Part shown: positions 1 to 5,879 of the stretch, one piece after another
Numbering within the stretch: the stretch's first letter is position 1
Layout of the letters: each line of letters opens with the position of its first letter
From: CAYQAJ01 sp964415245
GTDB taxonomy: Bacteria > Planctomycetota > Planctomycetia > Pirellulales > Pirellulaceae
Assembly (NCBI GenBank): GCA_964415245.1
Contig: CAYQAJ010000284.1
Location: forward strand, 1-6,643
Reading direction: 5' to 3'
DNA: 6,643 nt
Translations under genes and position numbers: made by a program
The notes under the pieces: generated by a model
Databases searched by the model: none
What the model saw: the letters and a program-made list of their open reading frames with translations, nothing else
What the model was told of the DNA's origin: nothing

Positions 1-1212
1 AAGCACGGCCCACATCGCCGCCATTTCGATGGTGTGCGGGGCGATGTGCTTGCCGGCCACGGTGTTCTTGTTGGAGTCCTTTTCGTAGATCTTGATTTCG
101 TTGGCCAGCGTGGTGACGTAGGGGATGTCGATCTTCACGGTCCGGTCGCGCAGGGCCTCCATGAACTCGTTGCCCTGCAGCCGGCGATATTCCGGCTCGT
201 TGGTGTGGCCGATGATCACCTCGTCGATGTCGGTCTGGGCGAACTTTTTCGGCTTGACCTTGTGCTCCTGGCTGGCGCCCAACAGGTCGTACAGAAACGC
301 CACGTCGAGCTTGAGCACTTCGATGAACTCGACGACGCCCCGGTTGGCGATGTTGAACTCGCCGTCGAAGTTGAACGCCCGCGGATCGCTGTCGCTGCCG
401 AACTCGGCGATGCGGCGGTAGTTGATGTCGCCCGTCAGCTCCGTCGAGTCCTGGTTCTTCTCATCTTTGGGCTGGAAGGTTCCGATGCCGATGCGGTCCT
501 GCTCGGACAGGATCAGCCGCTTGACGCGGACATCGCCAGCCACGCGGGTCCAGTCGCCGTCGTGCTGTTTCAGCCGCTCGGTGTACATAAAACGGCAGTA
601 GGGGCAGAGCTCGCCCGTGATTCGCACTTTGTAGTCGTGCTCGCCGCGTCCGGCGTTCAGGTGTACCAGCACGTCGTCGCGAAATCGCTCGGGAATCAGG
701 TGCAGCGGCTCCTCGTGCATGGGGCACCAGTGGATATCGCCGGTCGCGGAGTCGTGCCACCCGACCGTGTAAAGCGCCCCCTCGTCCTGGGCGCTGTACC
801 GTTCCAGGCCGCGCTTGATCAGCCGGGCCAACGTGCTCTTGCTGCTCCCCACGGGCCCGTGCAATAGCAGCACACGGCGTTCGATGCCGTAGCCCTGGGC
901 GGCGCTTTTCAGTGCGTTGACCAGGTGTTCCATGGCCCGATCGAGGCCGAACACCGCGTCGTGCCCCCCACGGTCGCCGTCGTCGAAGAAGCGGTAGTGC
1001 GTGCGCTTCTCGCCCCGCGTTTCCTCGTACGTGTCGGAGCCGTACGACACGATCATGTCGTACACGCGCTCGAACGCGTTGCGAGTTACCTGGGGGTCCT
1101 GGCGCACCAGCTCGAGGTACTCCTCGAACGTACCGCACCAGTTCTTGCGGCGGAACTGATCCAGATCCTGCCGCTGGGCGATGAGCGAAATGATCGTCCT
1201 TGCTTCCGACAT
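1..1212 (-). CDS. prkA: PrkA-family AAA+ serine protein kinase, N-terminal part (C-terminus outside window)
   Basis: PrkA proteins (E. coli YeaG, Bacillus PrkA) are cytoplasmic serine kinases with an AAA+ ATPase-like core, linked to stress, starvation and sporulation responses. The reading frame is open for exactly 404 codons from the ATG at 1212 to the window edge. Known family members are about 630-680 residues, so roughly the first 60% is present. Visible features are a Walker A loop GPVGSSKST at residues 119-127, a CPMHEEPL block at 163-170, a CPYC motif at 203-206, the family block GIGTFQPKDEKNQD at 242-255, RGVVEFIEVLK at 291-301 (Walker B-like region), HTNEPEY at 336-342, and HIAPHTIEMAAM at 389-400. 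The start is supported by GAGGA at 1224-1220, seven bases upstream. Partners often found with this kinase (YeaH/DUF444, SpoVR) are not in the window; they could lie downstream beyond base 1. Family assignment is firm; the substrate is unknown. Confidence 0.95.
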   Translation of the reverse strand, partial: MSEARTIISLIAQRQDLDQFRRKNWCGTFEEYLELVRQDPQVTRNAFERVYDMIVSYGSDTYEETRGEKRTHYRFFDDGDRGGHDAVFGLDRAMEHLVNALKSAAQGYGIERRVLLLHGPVGSSKSTLARLIKRGLERYSAQDEGALYTVGWHDSATGDIHWCPMHEEPLHLIPERFRDDVLVHLNAGRGEHDYKVRITGELCPYCRFMYTERLKQHDGDWTRVAGDVRVKRLILSEQDRIGIGTFQPKDEKNQDSTELTGDINYRRIAEFGSDSDPRAFNFDGEFNIANRGVVEFIEVLKLDVAFLYDLLGASQEHKVKPKKFAQTDIDEVIIGHTNEPEYRRLQGNEFMEALRDRTVKIDIPYVTTLANEIKIYEKDSNKNTVAGKHIAPHTIEMAAMWAVL

Positions 1213-1219
1213 AAGTCTA

Positions 1220-1224
1220 TCCTC
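1220..1224 (-). promoter_or_regulatory. Shine-Dalgarno site of prkA
   Basis: GAGGA on the minus strand lies seven bases before the ATG at 1212. It fixes this start over any upstream alternative. Confidence 0.7.
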
Positions 1225-1785
1225 GTCAGGGGCGTTCGGACCGTCTGCGATCCGCCACCTGGGTGCCGCGCCTGATGCGAGGCCCCATGCAATGCCGGTT
1301 CGCCTCGGTCGTGTCGATCGCTTGGTTTCTTACGGAACGATGAGTAGGGGACCGGTTGGTCGGACGAAGTGTTCTCCTCAACCGACCTGTCGCCGCGTTT
1401 CCTAACTTCCCGCGCAGCGTCGACCCGCGCCCTACGAACGCGCAGCATCGAACGGCAATCTTGCGCACTAGCAAAAGCGACCCTTAGCCGCGCCCGGAGA
1501 GTACCGGGCAACGTTGGCCCACTTGGCCCGCGTGGGAATCGTGGTTCCCTCCGCGGTCGCGACGCCAGCAGGTCGCGCAAGAGTGCAGGCAGGAGAAGTT
1601 GAAAAAGAGCGCTCGGTCGGAGGCTGGGGTTGGGGCAGGCGTGCTATCGCGGTCGGCCGCTGTTCCTCGTTGGGGCGAGGCCATCCGTTGCCTTCCCTAA
1701 GCTGCCACCTCTTCCCCATTAAGTATTGTTGGAAAACCCCTACGGGGCAATACGAACTACTCAACCGGCAGGGCAACTCCCCCAC

Positions 1786-1822
1786 CTGGTAAGCTCAGAA
1801 TCGGTTTAAGTGGCGTTACCAG
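1786..1822. repeat. Small inverted repeat (7-base arms)
   Basis: CTGGTAA at 1786-1792 is the exact reverse complement of TTACCAG at 1816-1822, with 23 bases between. GC/GC bases just inside could extend the stem past one bulged G. No T-run follows, so it is not an obvious terminator. It may be chance or a decayed repeat. Confidence 0.35.
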
Positions 1823-1867
1823 AATAACTTGGGCGCTGAGTGGAGGGACATTCGCCCGTTTTCAGCC

Positions 1868-1977
1868 CGCTGGCGACACCCGTGCGATCGCAATCCGACG
1901 CGCCAGCGAGGGGTCCATCAAACAACCCACAACGTGAGCGAGGGTGCTCCGAACGTAACCCGAAGCGTGAGCGATTG
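1868..1977. repeat. Array of three degenerate ~32-base repeat units (NPxRxRG-type intergenic repeat)
   Basis: Three related units start at 1892 (AATCCGACGCGCCAGCGAGG), 1924 (AACCCACAACGTGAGCGAGG) and 1957 (AACCCGAAGCGTGAGCGATT). The spacing is 32 and 33 bases, and the shared core is roughly AAyCCxAxGCGyxAGCGA. Just upstream, CGCTGGCG at 1868-1875 is the exact reverse complement of CGCCAGCG at 1901-1908, so a fourth inverted copy may be present. Chance translation gives peptides such as NPTRQRG and NPKRER. From memory these recur in planctomycete intergenic DNA and are often mis-annotated as short proteins. The function is unknown. Confidence 0.65.
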
Positions 1978-1996
1978 GCTGCACAGTCCAGAGACC

Positions 1997-2077
1997 AGAG
2001 TCGAGAGCCGGACACGCGCTCGGCCGTCAAGAGTCAAACGTCGGAAGTCGTCTGGCTCTTTACTCTCGACTCTTGAC
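1997..2077. repeat. Two overlapping inverted repeats directly downstream of the response regulator
   Basis: AGAGTCGAGAG at 1997-2007 is the perfect reverse complement of CTCTCGACTCT at 2063-2073. GTCAAGAGTC at 2026-2035 is the perfect reverse complement of GACTCTTGAC at 2068-2077. The right arms overlap at 2068-2073, so the two hairpins cannot form together. A further pair, AGAGCC (2004-2009) and GGCTCT (2054-2059), lies inside. The last arm ends on the final base of the response regulator's TAG stop. No T-run follows in the minus direction, so it is at best a non-canonical 3' end structure. Related words (GAGTC, AGAGTC) suggest a dispersed intergenic repeat. Confidence 0.6.
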
Positions 2078-2505
2078 TACCCCAGCAGCCGTCCGACGCT
2101 CTCCAGCAGCCGATCCATCGCAAACGGCTTGCGGATGTAGTCGTCGACCCCCAGCATCTCGGCATACGCCTTGTGCCGCGTTCCCTCGTTGGCGGTGATC
2201 ATGATCACCCGCATGGGTACGGGCCGCGTCCGCCGCAGCTTTTCCAGCACCAGAAATCCGCTCCGCTTGGGCATCATCATGTCGAGGATGACCAAGTCGG
2301 GATCCTCGCGCTCGGCCATGGCCAGGCCCTGGTTCCCGTCGCGAGCGACCAGGATTTCGTGCCCCTTGGCCTTGAGCGCATAGCTGAGCGACTCGACGAT
2401 TTCGGCGTCGTCGTCGACCAGCAGAATCCGCTTGGGGGTCGTTTTCTTCGGGGCTTCTTCTTCGCGTTTTGGCTTATCCTTGGCCACGGTCTTTTCCTTG
2501 GCCAT
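2077..2505 (-). CDS. Stand-alone receiver-domain response regulator
   Basis: This 142-residue protein is a single CheY-like receiver domain, the phospho-acceptor half of a two-component system, with no output domain. The acidic cluster DDD is at residues 31-33, the phosphorylated Asp is D75 in VILDMMMP, the switch Thr is T104 in MITAN, and the conserved Lys is K126 in RKPF. All catalytic positions are intact, so it should accept phosphate. Residues 1-26 form a Lys/Glu-rich tail (MAKEKTVAKDKPKREEEAPK...) that is probably disordered. GGAAAGGTGG at 2522-2513 lies seven bases before the ATG and supports the start. No histidine kinase is adjacent, so it is an orphan whose partner and output are unknown. 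It would act by protein-protein contact rather than by binding DNA. Confidence 0.93.
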   Translation of the reverse strand: MAKEKTVAKDKPKREEEAPKKTTPKRILLVDDDAEIVESLSYALKAKGHEILVARDGNQGLAMAEREDPDLVILDMMMPKRSGFLVLEKLRRTRPVPMRVIMITANEGTRHKAYAEMLGVDDYIRKPFAMDRLLESVGRLLG

Positions 2506-2512
2506 TATTGTG

Positions 2513-2522
2513 CCACCTTTCC
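2513..2522 (-). promoter_or_regulatory. Shine-Dalgarno site of the response regulator
   Basis: GGAAAGGTGG on the minus strand ends seven bases before the ATG at 2505. Confidence 0.7.
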
Positions 2523-2577
2523 CATGTCAAACCAGTGTCTGATCAGCCGGTAATCCAGCGTGCAAATCCGCGCCGTG

Positions 2578-2606
2578 CAAACCTATACCAAACCTATACA
2601 CCTATC
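2578..2606. repeat. Perfect 11-base tandem repeat, possible operator
   Basis: CAAACCTATAC is present twice back to back, at 2578-2588 and 2589-2599, followed by a partial third unit ACCTATC at 2600-2606. It lies about 73-100 bases upstream of the response regulator's ATG. An 11-base period puts each copy on the same face of the helix, as in direct-repeat sites of OmpR/PhoB-type regulators. The operator role is inferred from spacing and position only. Confidence 0.45.
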
Positions 2607-2886
2607 CGACCGGCGGCCCATTTGCAACCGACTACTGGCCGCTCTGTCGCCCCCTCAACGCGCACATTTCCGCCGATCGGACCGGCCCGCCCCCAACCGT
2701 TTTCGGGCGAATTCTGGCGACAAGCCCACGGACAGCCGTCGGTGGGTACTCTCAACGCTCGGTCACCACCCAATCCCCAGCCCCTAGTCCCCTATCAGTG
2801 TTGATGAGCGTTTATTAGTGTTCCTACTCCTATGCTGTCCTGTCCTTCGGCACCAATCCGGGTTCTCCCTTGGAAGTCAGATCAGA

Positions 2887-3957
2887 ATGACCCATCACCC
2901 GGCCGCGCCCGATCTGCCTTACCAGCCGCGTAATCCCACGGAAAATCGCCCCGGCATCGGGTTGGTCGGCTGCGGTGGGATCACGCGCGATCATCTTACC
3001 GCTTACCGCAAGGCCGGCTACCGCGTGACGGCGCTGTGCGACATCGACCTGGCCAAGGCGCGGACGCGGCAGAAGGAGTTTTATCCCGATGCGGCCGTTA
3101 CCGACGATTACCGCAAGCTCATTGAGCGCGATGACGTCGAAGTGGTCGACATCGCCACGCACCCGGCCATTCGGCCGCCGATCATCGAAGCGGCTTTGTT
3201 GGCCGGCAAGCACGTGCTGAGTCAGAAGCCGTTCGTGCTCGATCTGGACGAGGGGCAACGGCTGGTCGATCTGGCTGCGCGGCAGGGTGTGCGCCTGGCC
3301 GTGAACCAGAACGGCCGCTGGGCCCCGCACTTCAGCTACATCCGACATGCGATCGCCGCCGGACTTATTGGCGACGTATGCGGCGTACACATGTCGGTCC
3401 ACTGGGATCACGGCTGGGTGGCCGGCACCGAGTTCGAAAAGGTGCGGCACCTGATCCTGTACGATTTCGCCATCCACTGGTTCGACATCACGCGATGCTT
3501 TCTGCCCGGACGTCGGCCCAAGCGCGTGTACGCCTCGACGGCGCGAACCGCCACGCAAAAGGTGAAGCCGCCGTTGTTGGCTCAGGCGATCATCGAGTAC
3601 GACGATGCCCAGGCATCGCTGGCGTTCGATGCCGATTGCCGGGTCGGCCCGCAGGACCGCACCTTCGTCGTCGGCACGCTCGGTTCGATCAGCAGCATCG
3701 GCCCCAGTCACAGGCACCAGCAATTGACGCTGCACACGGCTGCGGGTGCGGCCACGCCGAAGCTGGAGGGAACCTGGTTTCCCGATGCTTTCCGCGGCAC
3801 GATGGGCGAGTTGCTACTGTCCATCGAGGAGAATCGCCCCTCCAGCATCGACGCGGCCGACAACCTCGAAAGCCTGGCGCTATGCTTCACCGCGGTAGCC
3901 AGCGCCGATTCATGCGAGCCGGTCGTGCCGGGCACGGTGCGAAGAATTGAGCTGTGA
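2887..3957 (+). CDS. Gfo/Idh/MocA-family NAD(P)-dependent oxidoreductase
   Basis: The 356-residue product matches the family's usual length. These cytoplasmic enzymes oxidise or reduce sugars, inositols and related compounds with NAD(P). The N-terminal Rossmann fold shows the dinucleotide-binding loop GLVGCGGI at residues 25-32 and the acidic end of strand 2 at CDID (51-54), which suggests NAD preference. The family's EKP motif appears as QKP at 113-115. The C-terminal half contains WDHGW (173-177) and DFAIHWFD (193-200), where H197 sits at the usual catalytic His position. I chose the ATG at 2887 because GGAAG lies ten bases upstream and the Rossmann fold begins about 20 residues later. A GTG at 2818 would add a 23-residue hydrophobic/Cys extension unlike a cytoplasmic enzyme. 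The substrate cannot be told. The gene appears monocistronic and is followed by a hairpin at 3982-4006. Confidence 0.9.
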   Translation: MTHHPAAPDLPYQPRNPTENRPGIGLVGCGGITRDHLTAYRKAGYRVTALCDIDLAKARTRQKEFYPDAAVTDDYRKLIERDDVEVVDIATHPAIRPPIIEAALLAGKHVLSQKPFVLDLDEGQRLVDLAARQGVRLAVNQNGRWAPHFSYIRHAIAAGLIGDVCGVHMSVHWDHGWVAGTEFEKVRHLILYDFAIHWFDITRCFLPGRRPKRVYASTARTATQKVKPPLLAQAIIEYDDAQASLAFDADCRVGPQDRTFVVGTLGSISSIGPSHRHQQLTLHTAAGAATPKLEGTWFPDAFRGTMGELLLSIEENRPSSIDAADNLESLALCFTAVASADSCEPVVPGTVRRIEL

Positions 3958-3979
3958 CGAGGCGGGAAGTGCGTTCCAT

Positions 3980-4063
3980 GTAGGTCCTGCTTGCCGAGCA
4001 GGACCTTTGCGCGCCACAACGCGCCGCGTTTCCGTCAAGTCCCGCCCGGCAGGCGGGACCTAC
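3980..4063. repeat. REPIN-like pair: two inverted copies of one hairpin element
   Basis: Copy 1 runs 3980-4006 on the plus strand; copy 2 runs 4063-4037 on the minus strand. Over 27 bases they differ at five positions. Two pairs of these differences are compensatory: T/A pairs in copy 1 (stem positions 9 with 21, and 12 with 18) are C/G pairs in copy 2. The fifth turns a G-C pair into G-T. The loop TGCCG and the flank GTAGGTCC are identical. The outer flanks GTAGGTCC and GGACCTAC make the whole unit an 84-base palindrome. This layout matches REP doublets (REPINs), which are moved by RAYT transposases encoded elsewhere; none is in the window. Confidence 0.7.
3982..4008 (+). terminator. Terminator-like REP hairpin after the oxidoreductase
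   Basis: AGGTCCTGCT (3982-3991) and AGCAGGACCT (3997-4006) form a perfect 10-base-pair stem with a five-base loop TGCCG. Only TTT follows, so termination may be weak. It begins 24 bases after the oxidoreductase stop. The same sequence recurs inverted at 4037-4063, so it is probably a dispersed element that may also serve as a terminator. Confidence 0.55.
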
Positions 4064-4079
4064 TTCAATCGACGCGCCG

Positions 4080-4781
4080 CTACTTGCTCGCGTCGCGCAA
4101 ACCTCCGACCAGCCCGCCCACTCGTCCGTGAACTTCGGACGTGGCGCTGATGACCAGCACCCGCAAGGGGCGATAGTAAACGATTGTCCCGGGGCCGCCG
4201 TTCACGTCCCAGAAGCTGGGGCGAATCGTCGATTGAATGAGGTCGACCAGATCCGGGCCGTAGTCGGGTCCCACGGCCGCCCCGCCCAGCGCGCCGCCCG
4301 CATCGTTGAACAGTCGCGCCGGTCCTCCCAGCGACATGCTCACCAAGGCCAACTGCTCCGATAGGTGGGCGCTGGCGGCGTCGGCTTCCGGGTCGGCCGA
4401 TGCGCCCCGTAACCCGCCGCCCAGCCGTTCTTCGCGGGCGATCTTGCGTTCGATCTCTGCCTTCACACGGGTCAGCCGGCCGAAAATCTTGAACTTGTAC
4501 TGCTTGAGTGTATCGCTGTCTTGGTAACGCGGATCGGCTTGAATCTGGCGAAAGAGCCGGGCCAGCTTGCGAACGGCGGCGGCCTTATCGGAGGGCGACT
4601 GGGCCAATGCCTCTTCCCGCAACAAGTCGGTCATCTCGCCGCGGATTTCGTGATAGGGGCGCAGCGCGTCCTGCTCGGCGGTGGCAGCTTGCGCCGCGTC
4701 AGTTGAGCCGGGCGTCGACGCGGTAGCCGGCGAATCGGCCGCGACGGCCATCATTCCCATAGCGAGTGCAAGAGAGAGCAT
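4080..4781 (-). CDS. Small exported protein with secretin-like C-terminal motif, function unknown
   Basis: The 233-residue product begins with a short hydrophobic stretch, MLSLALAMGMMAVAA, that looks like a signal peptide with cleavage near AVAA/DS (about residue 15). The positively charged n-region is missing. Residues 16-40 are an Ala/Thr/Ser-rich linker. Residues 41-120 are charged and probably helical, with a stretch rich in Lys, Arg and Glu at 66-118. Residues 150-175 are Gly/Ala-rich. The end, about 178-229, contains DLIQSTIRPSFWD, GGPGTI, LRVLVISATSEVHGRV and GLVGGLR. It resembles the short domain DLI..TI.P..W...GG.G.I......LVI..T..VH..I..LL..LR that I recall from planctomycete secretin-like proteins. 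Here it stands alone without a secretin barrel. The start is secure: AGAGGAGG lies eight bases upstream. It is 121 bases downstream of the PAP2 gene on the same strand and may share its transcript. Confidence 0.8.
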   Translation of the reverse strand: MLSLALAMGMMAVAADSPATASTPGSTDAAQAATAEQDALRPYHEIRGEMTDLLREEALAQSPSDKAAAVRKLARLFRQIQADPRYQDSDTLKQYKFKIFGRLTRVKAEIERKIAREERLGGGLRGASADPEADAASAHLSEQLALVSMSLGGPARLFNDAGGALGGAAVGPDYGPDLVDLIQSTIRPSFWDVNGGPGTIVYYRPLRVLVISATSEVHGRVGGLVGGLRDASK

Positions 4782-4902
4782 TGCCTCATCCTCCTCTGTT
4801 TCGAGCCAGCGCGGGAGCCTTGCCCATGCTCGCCGCAGGCTGTTTCAACCCATTCAATTTACCGACTTGCCCGCGAAAGCTCAATCATTTTCCCGTTGCC
4901 GA
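4782..4902 (-). other. Short spacer between PAP2 phosphatase and exported protein
   Basis: These 121 bases contain no gene and no T-run terminator, consistent with read-through from the phosphatase into the exported-protein gene. A separate promoter cannot be excluded. Confidence 0.4.
4790..4797 (-). promoter_or_regulatory. Strong Shine-Dalgarno site of the exported protein
   Basis: AGAGGAGG on the minus strand lies eight bases before the ATG at 4781. It is the best ribosome site in the window and fixes this start. Confidence 0.8.
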
Positions 4903-5628
4903 TCATCGCCCGTTGCCGAATGTTGCCCGTGGCCGCTCGAGAAAATCGAAAACCCGCCCCAACAGCCGGGGATCGAGCAATACGCCGCAAAACAGACAGG
5001 CGATGCCGGCGGCGGCCAGCGTATCGCTGGGGTAATGGGCACCCGACACCACCCGCTGAGCCATCGACAGGACGGCCAGAATCGCAAACAGCCACCAGCC
5101 CCGCGGATACCGCCATGCCAAAGCCAATGCCAGTGCTACCGCCGTCGCCGAGTGCCCCGACGGGAAGGATCGGATGAAGTACCGCTCGTAGTCGGCGAAT
5201 TGTTCGGGCCGCAGGGCGGGCAGCCAGCCGATGAACGTATCCCACACCCGCTCGACCTCGACGGGCGCGGTCGGGCGCAGTCGCGCGACGAGCGCCTTGC
5301 CCACGTCGGCCAGGAGGCCCGCCCCAAACGCGCAGGCAGCGATGCGAACCACGTGTCGCCGGCTAGAGCGGTCGAGCACCCACACCGACAGCAGAATCAT
5401 CGCCACGCCGAAACCGTGGGCGAACGCCTCCGAGACGTTGAGAGCGCGGCGGACATCGCCGGGAATGTGGTCTTTGCCATCGGCCAATGCGGCAGGTCGG
5501 ACAAAGCCGGATACGGGCAGATCGACAAAGATCACGCCTACCGTCGCGGCGAGAAGCACCGCCCCCAGCACGTACGCGTGATCGGCGGCGGAGGTGGACG
5601 GACCATTCGTCGGCTGGATTGCACCCAT
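4903..5628 (-). CDS. PAP2-superfamily membrane phosphatase
   Basis: The 241-residue integral membrane protein carries the three phosphatase motifs of the PAP2 superfamily, which removes phosphate from lipid phosphates such as phosphatidic acid or undecaprenyl pyrophosphate. Motif 1, KxxxxxxRP, is K111 to R118-P119. Motif 2 is PSGH at 156-159. Motif 3 is R192-x5-H198-x3-D202, with Q191 where Ser is usual. Hydrophobic segments lie at about 18-38, 70-86, 95-110, 161-172, 178-190 and 203-218, giving around six membrane spans, as expected. I chose the ATG at 5628. The frame stays open to a GTG at 5718, but the extra 30 residues (Pro/Arg-rich) look non-coding; neither start has a clear ribosome site. 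An 11-base repeat, TCGGCAACGGG on the minus strand, spans the stop twice with a 17-base period. The exact lipid substrate is not determinable. Confidence 0.9.
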   Translation of the reverse strand: MGAIQPTNGPSTSAADHAYVLGAVLLAATVGVIFVDLPVSGFVRPAALADGKDHIPGDVRRALNVSEAFAHGFGVAMILLSVWVLDRSSRRHVVRIAACAFGAGLLADVGKALVARLRPTAPVEVERVWDTFIGWLPALRPEQFADYERYFIRSFPSGHSATAVALALALAWRYPRGWWLFAILAVLSMAQRVVSGAHYPSDTLAAAGIACLFCGVLLDPRLLGRVFDFLERPRATFGNGR

Positions 5629-5756
5629 GTCGTATGATCGTCGCGAATTGCCGCGACGTGCGGAAACGTAATCCGGGTTCCAGGGCAGCGTCAACGGCCC
5701 GGGAGCGGACGATAGCACGCACCGGGCCGAGGGAGAAGTCCGCCGCTCGGAGACTC

Positions 5757-5835
5757 GGGGACTGGCTCACTTTGTGAAGCCCGTTGGGCATCGACCCGCT
5801 TTCCGGTCTCCGCGAAGCAAAGTGTGCCTGTCCCC
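5757..5835. repeat. REPIN-like imperfect palindrome (18-base arms)
   Basis: GGGGACTGGCTCACTTTG at 5757-5774 and CAAAGTGTGCCTGTCCCC at 5818-5835 are reverse complements at 16 of 18 positions. Both mismatches are T opposite T. The 43-base centre holds a small hairpin GCCC-GTT-GGGC at 5779-5789. I recall close relatives of these arms (GTGCCTGTCCCC and AGTGAGCCAGTCCCC words) as widely scattered intergenic repeats in planctomycetes and some proteobacteria, associated with RAYT (REP-associated) transposases. That recollection needs a search to confirm. No transposase is present here. Confidence 0.65.
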
Positions 5836-5879
5836 TTCTCCCAGGCGGCTTGAACGTTGATTCCCAAGCTCGCTAGCAG

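Larger units (their letters stand above)
1213..2076. other. Gene-poor intergenic region between prkA and the response regulator
   Basis: No convincing gene is visible in these 860 bases. The short open frames overlap each other on both strands, lack ribosome sites and encode low-complexity Arg/Pro/Ser-rich peptides typical of non-coding high-GC DNA. The 1213-1780 part must hold the prkA promoter and leader, but I cannot pick a credible -35/-10 pair close to the gene. The 1786-2077 part is repeat-rich and is described in separate entries. Confidence 0.7.
2506..2886. other. Divergent promoter region between response regulator and oxidoreductase
   Basis: These 381 bases separate two divergent genes and must carry both promoters. 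A tandem 11-base repeat at 2578-2599 is listed separately. GTGCAAA occurs twice, at 2560-2566 and 2575-2581, the second copy overlapping the tandem repeat. The rest is C-rich on the plus strand and shows no credible gene or clear sigma-70 promoter. The frame of the oxidoreductase stays open back to a GTG at 2818, but that extension is unlikely to be translated. Confidence 0.6.

Noticed and set aside
34..867. 277-codon open frame on the plus strand
   Set aside because: It lies antisense to the well-conserved PrkA frame and its Val/Leu/Asp-rich product is a typical mirror of a high-GC gene.
461..1138. 225-codon minus-strand frame rich in Arg and Ala
   Set aside because: It is an out-of-frame reading of the PrkA gene with no ribosome site or recognisable domain.
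1737..1747. CCCC-TAC-GGGG followed by TTTT on the minus strand, terminator-like
   Set aside because: The stem is only four base pairs and no minus-strand gene ends nearby.
1514..1792. 92-codon plus-strand frame in the intergenic region
   Set aside because: It overlaps frames on the other strand, has no ribosome site and its composition is not protein-like.
1892..1977. Possible CRISPR array
   Set aside because: Units are degenerate, only three in number, with spacers of about 10-13 bases and no cas genes.
1829..2140. Short plus-strand frames encoding NPTRQRG/NPKRER-like peptides
   Set aside because: They are translations of the dispersed repeat units, and they run into the response regulator antisense.
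2500..2515. Sigma-54-like TGGCAC word before the response regulator
   Set aside because: The -12 element is TGGC rather than TTGC and it would overlap the start codon.
2830..3735. 301-codon minus-strand open frame
   Set aside because: It is antisense to the Gfo/Idh/MocA gene, whose motifs and length are convincing; the antisense product shows no family features.
4892..4919. 11-base direct repeat spanning the PAP2 stop codon
   Set aside because: A two-copy, 17-base-period repeat is most simply a small tandem duplication at the gene end.
4681..5637. 318-codon plus-strand open frame
   Set aside because: It runs antisense across both the exported-protein start and the entire PAP2 gene, with a Gln/Arg/His-rich product of no recognisable type.
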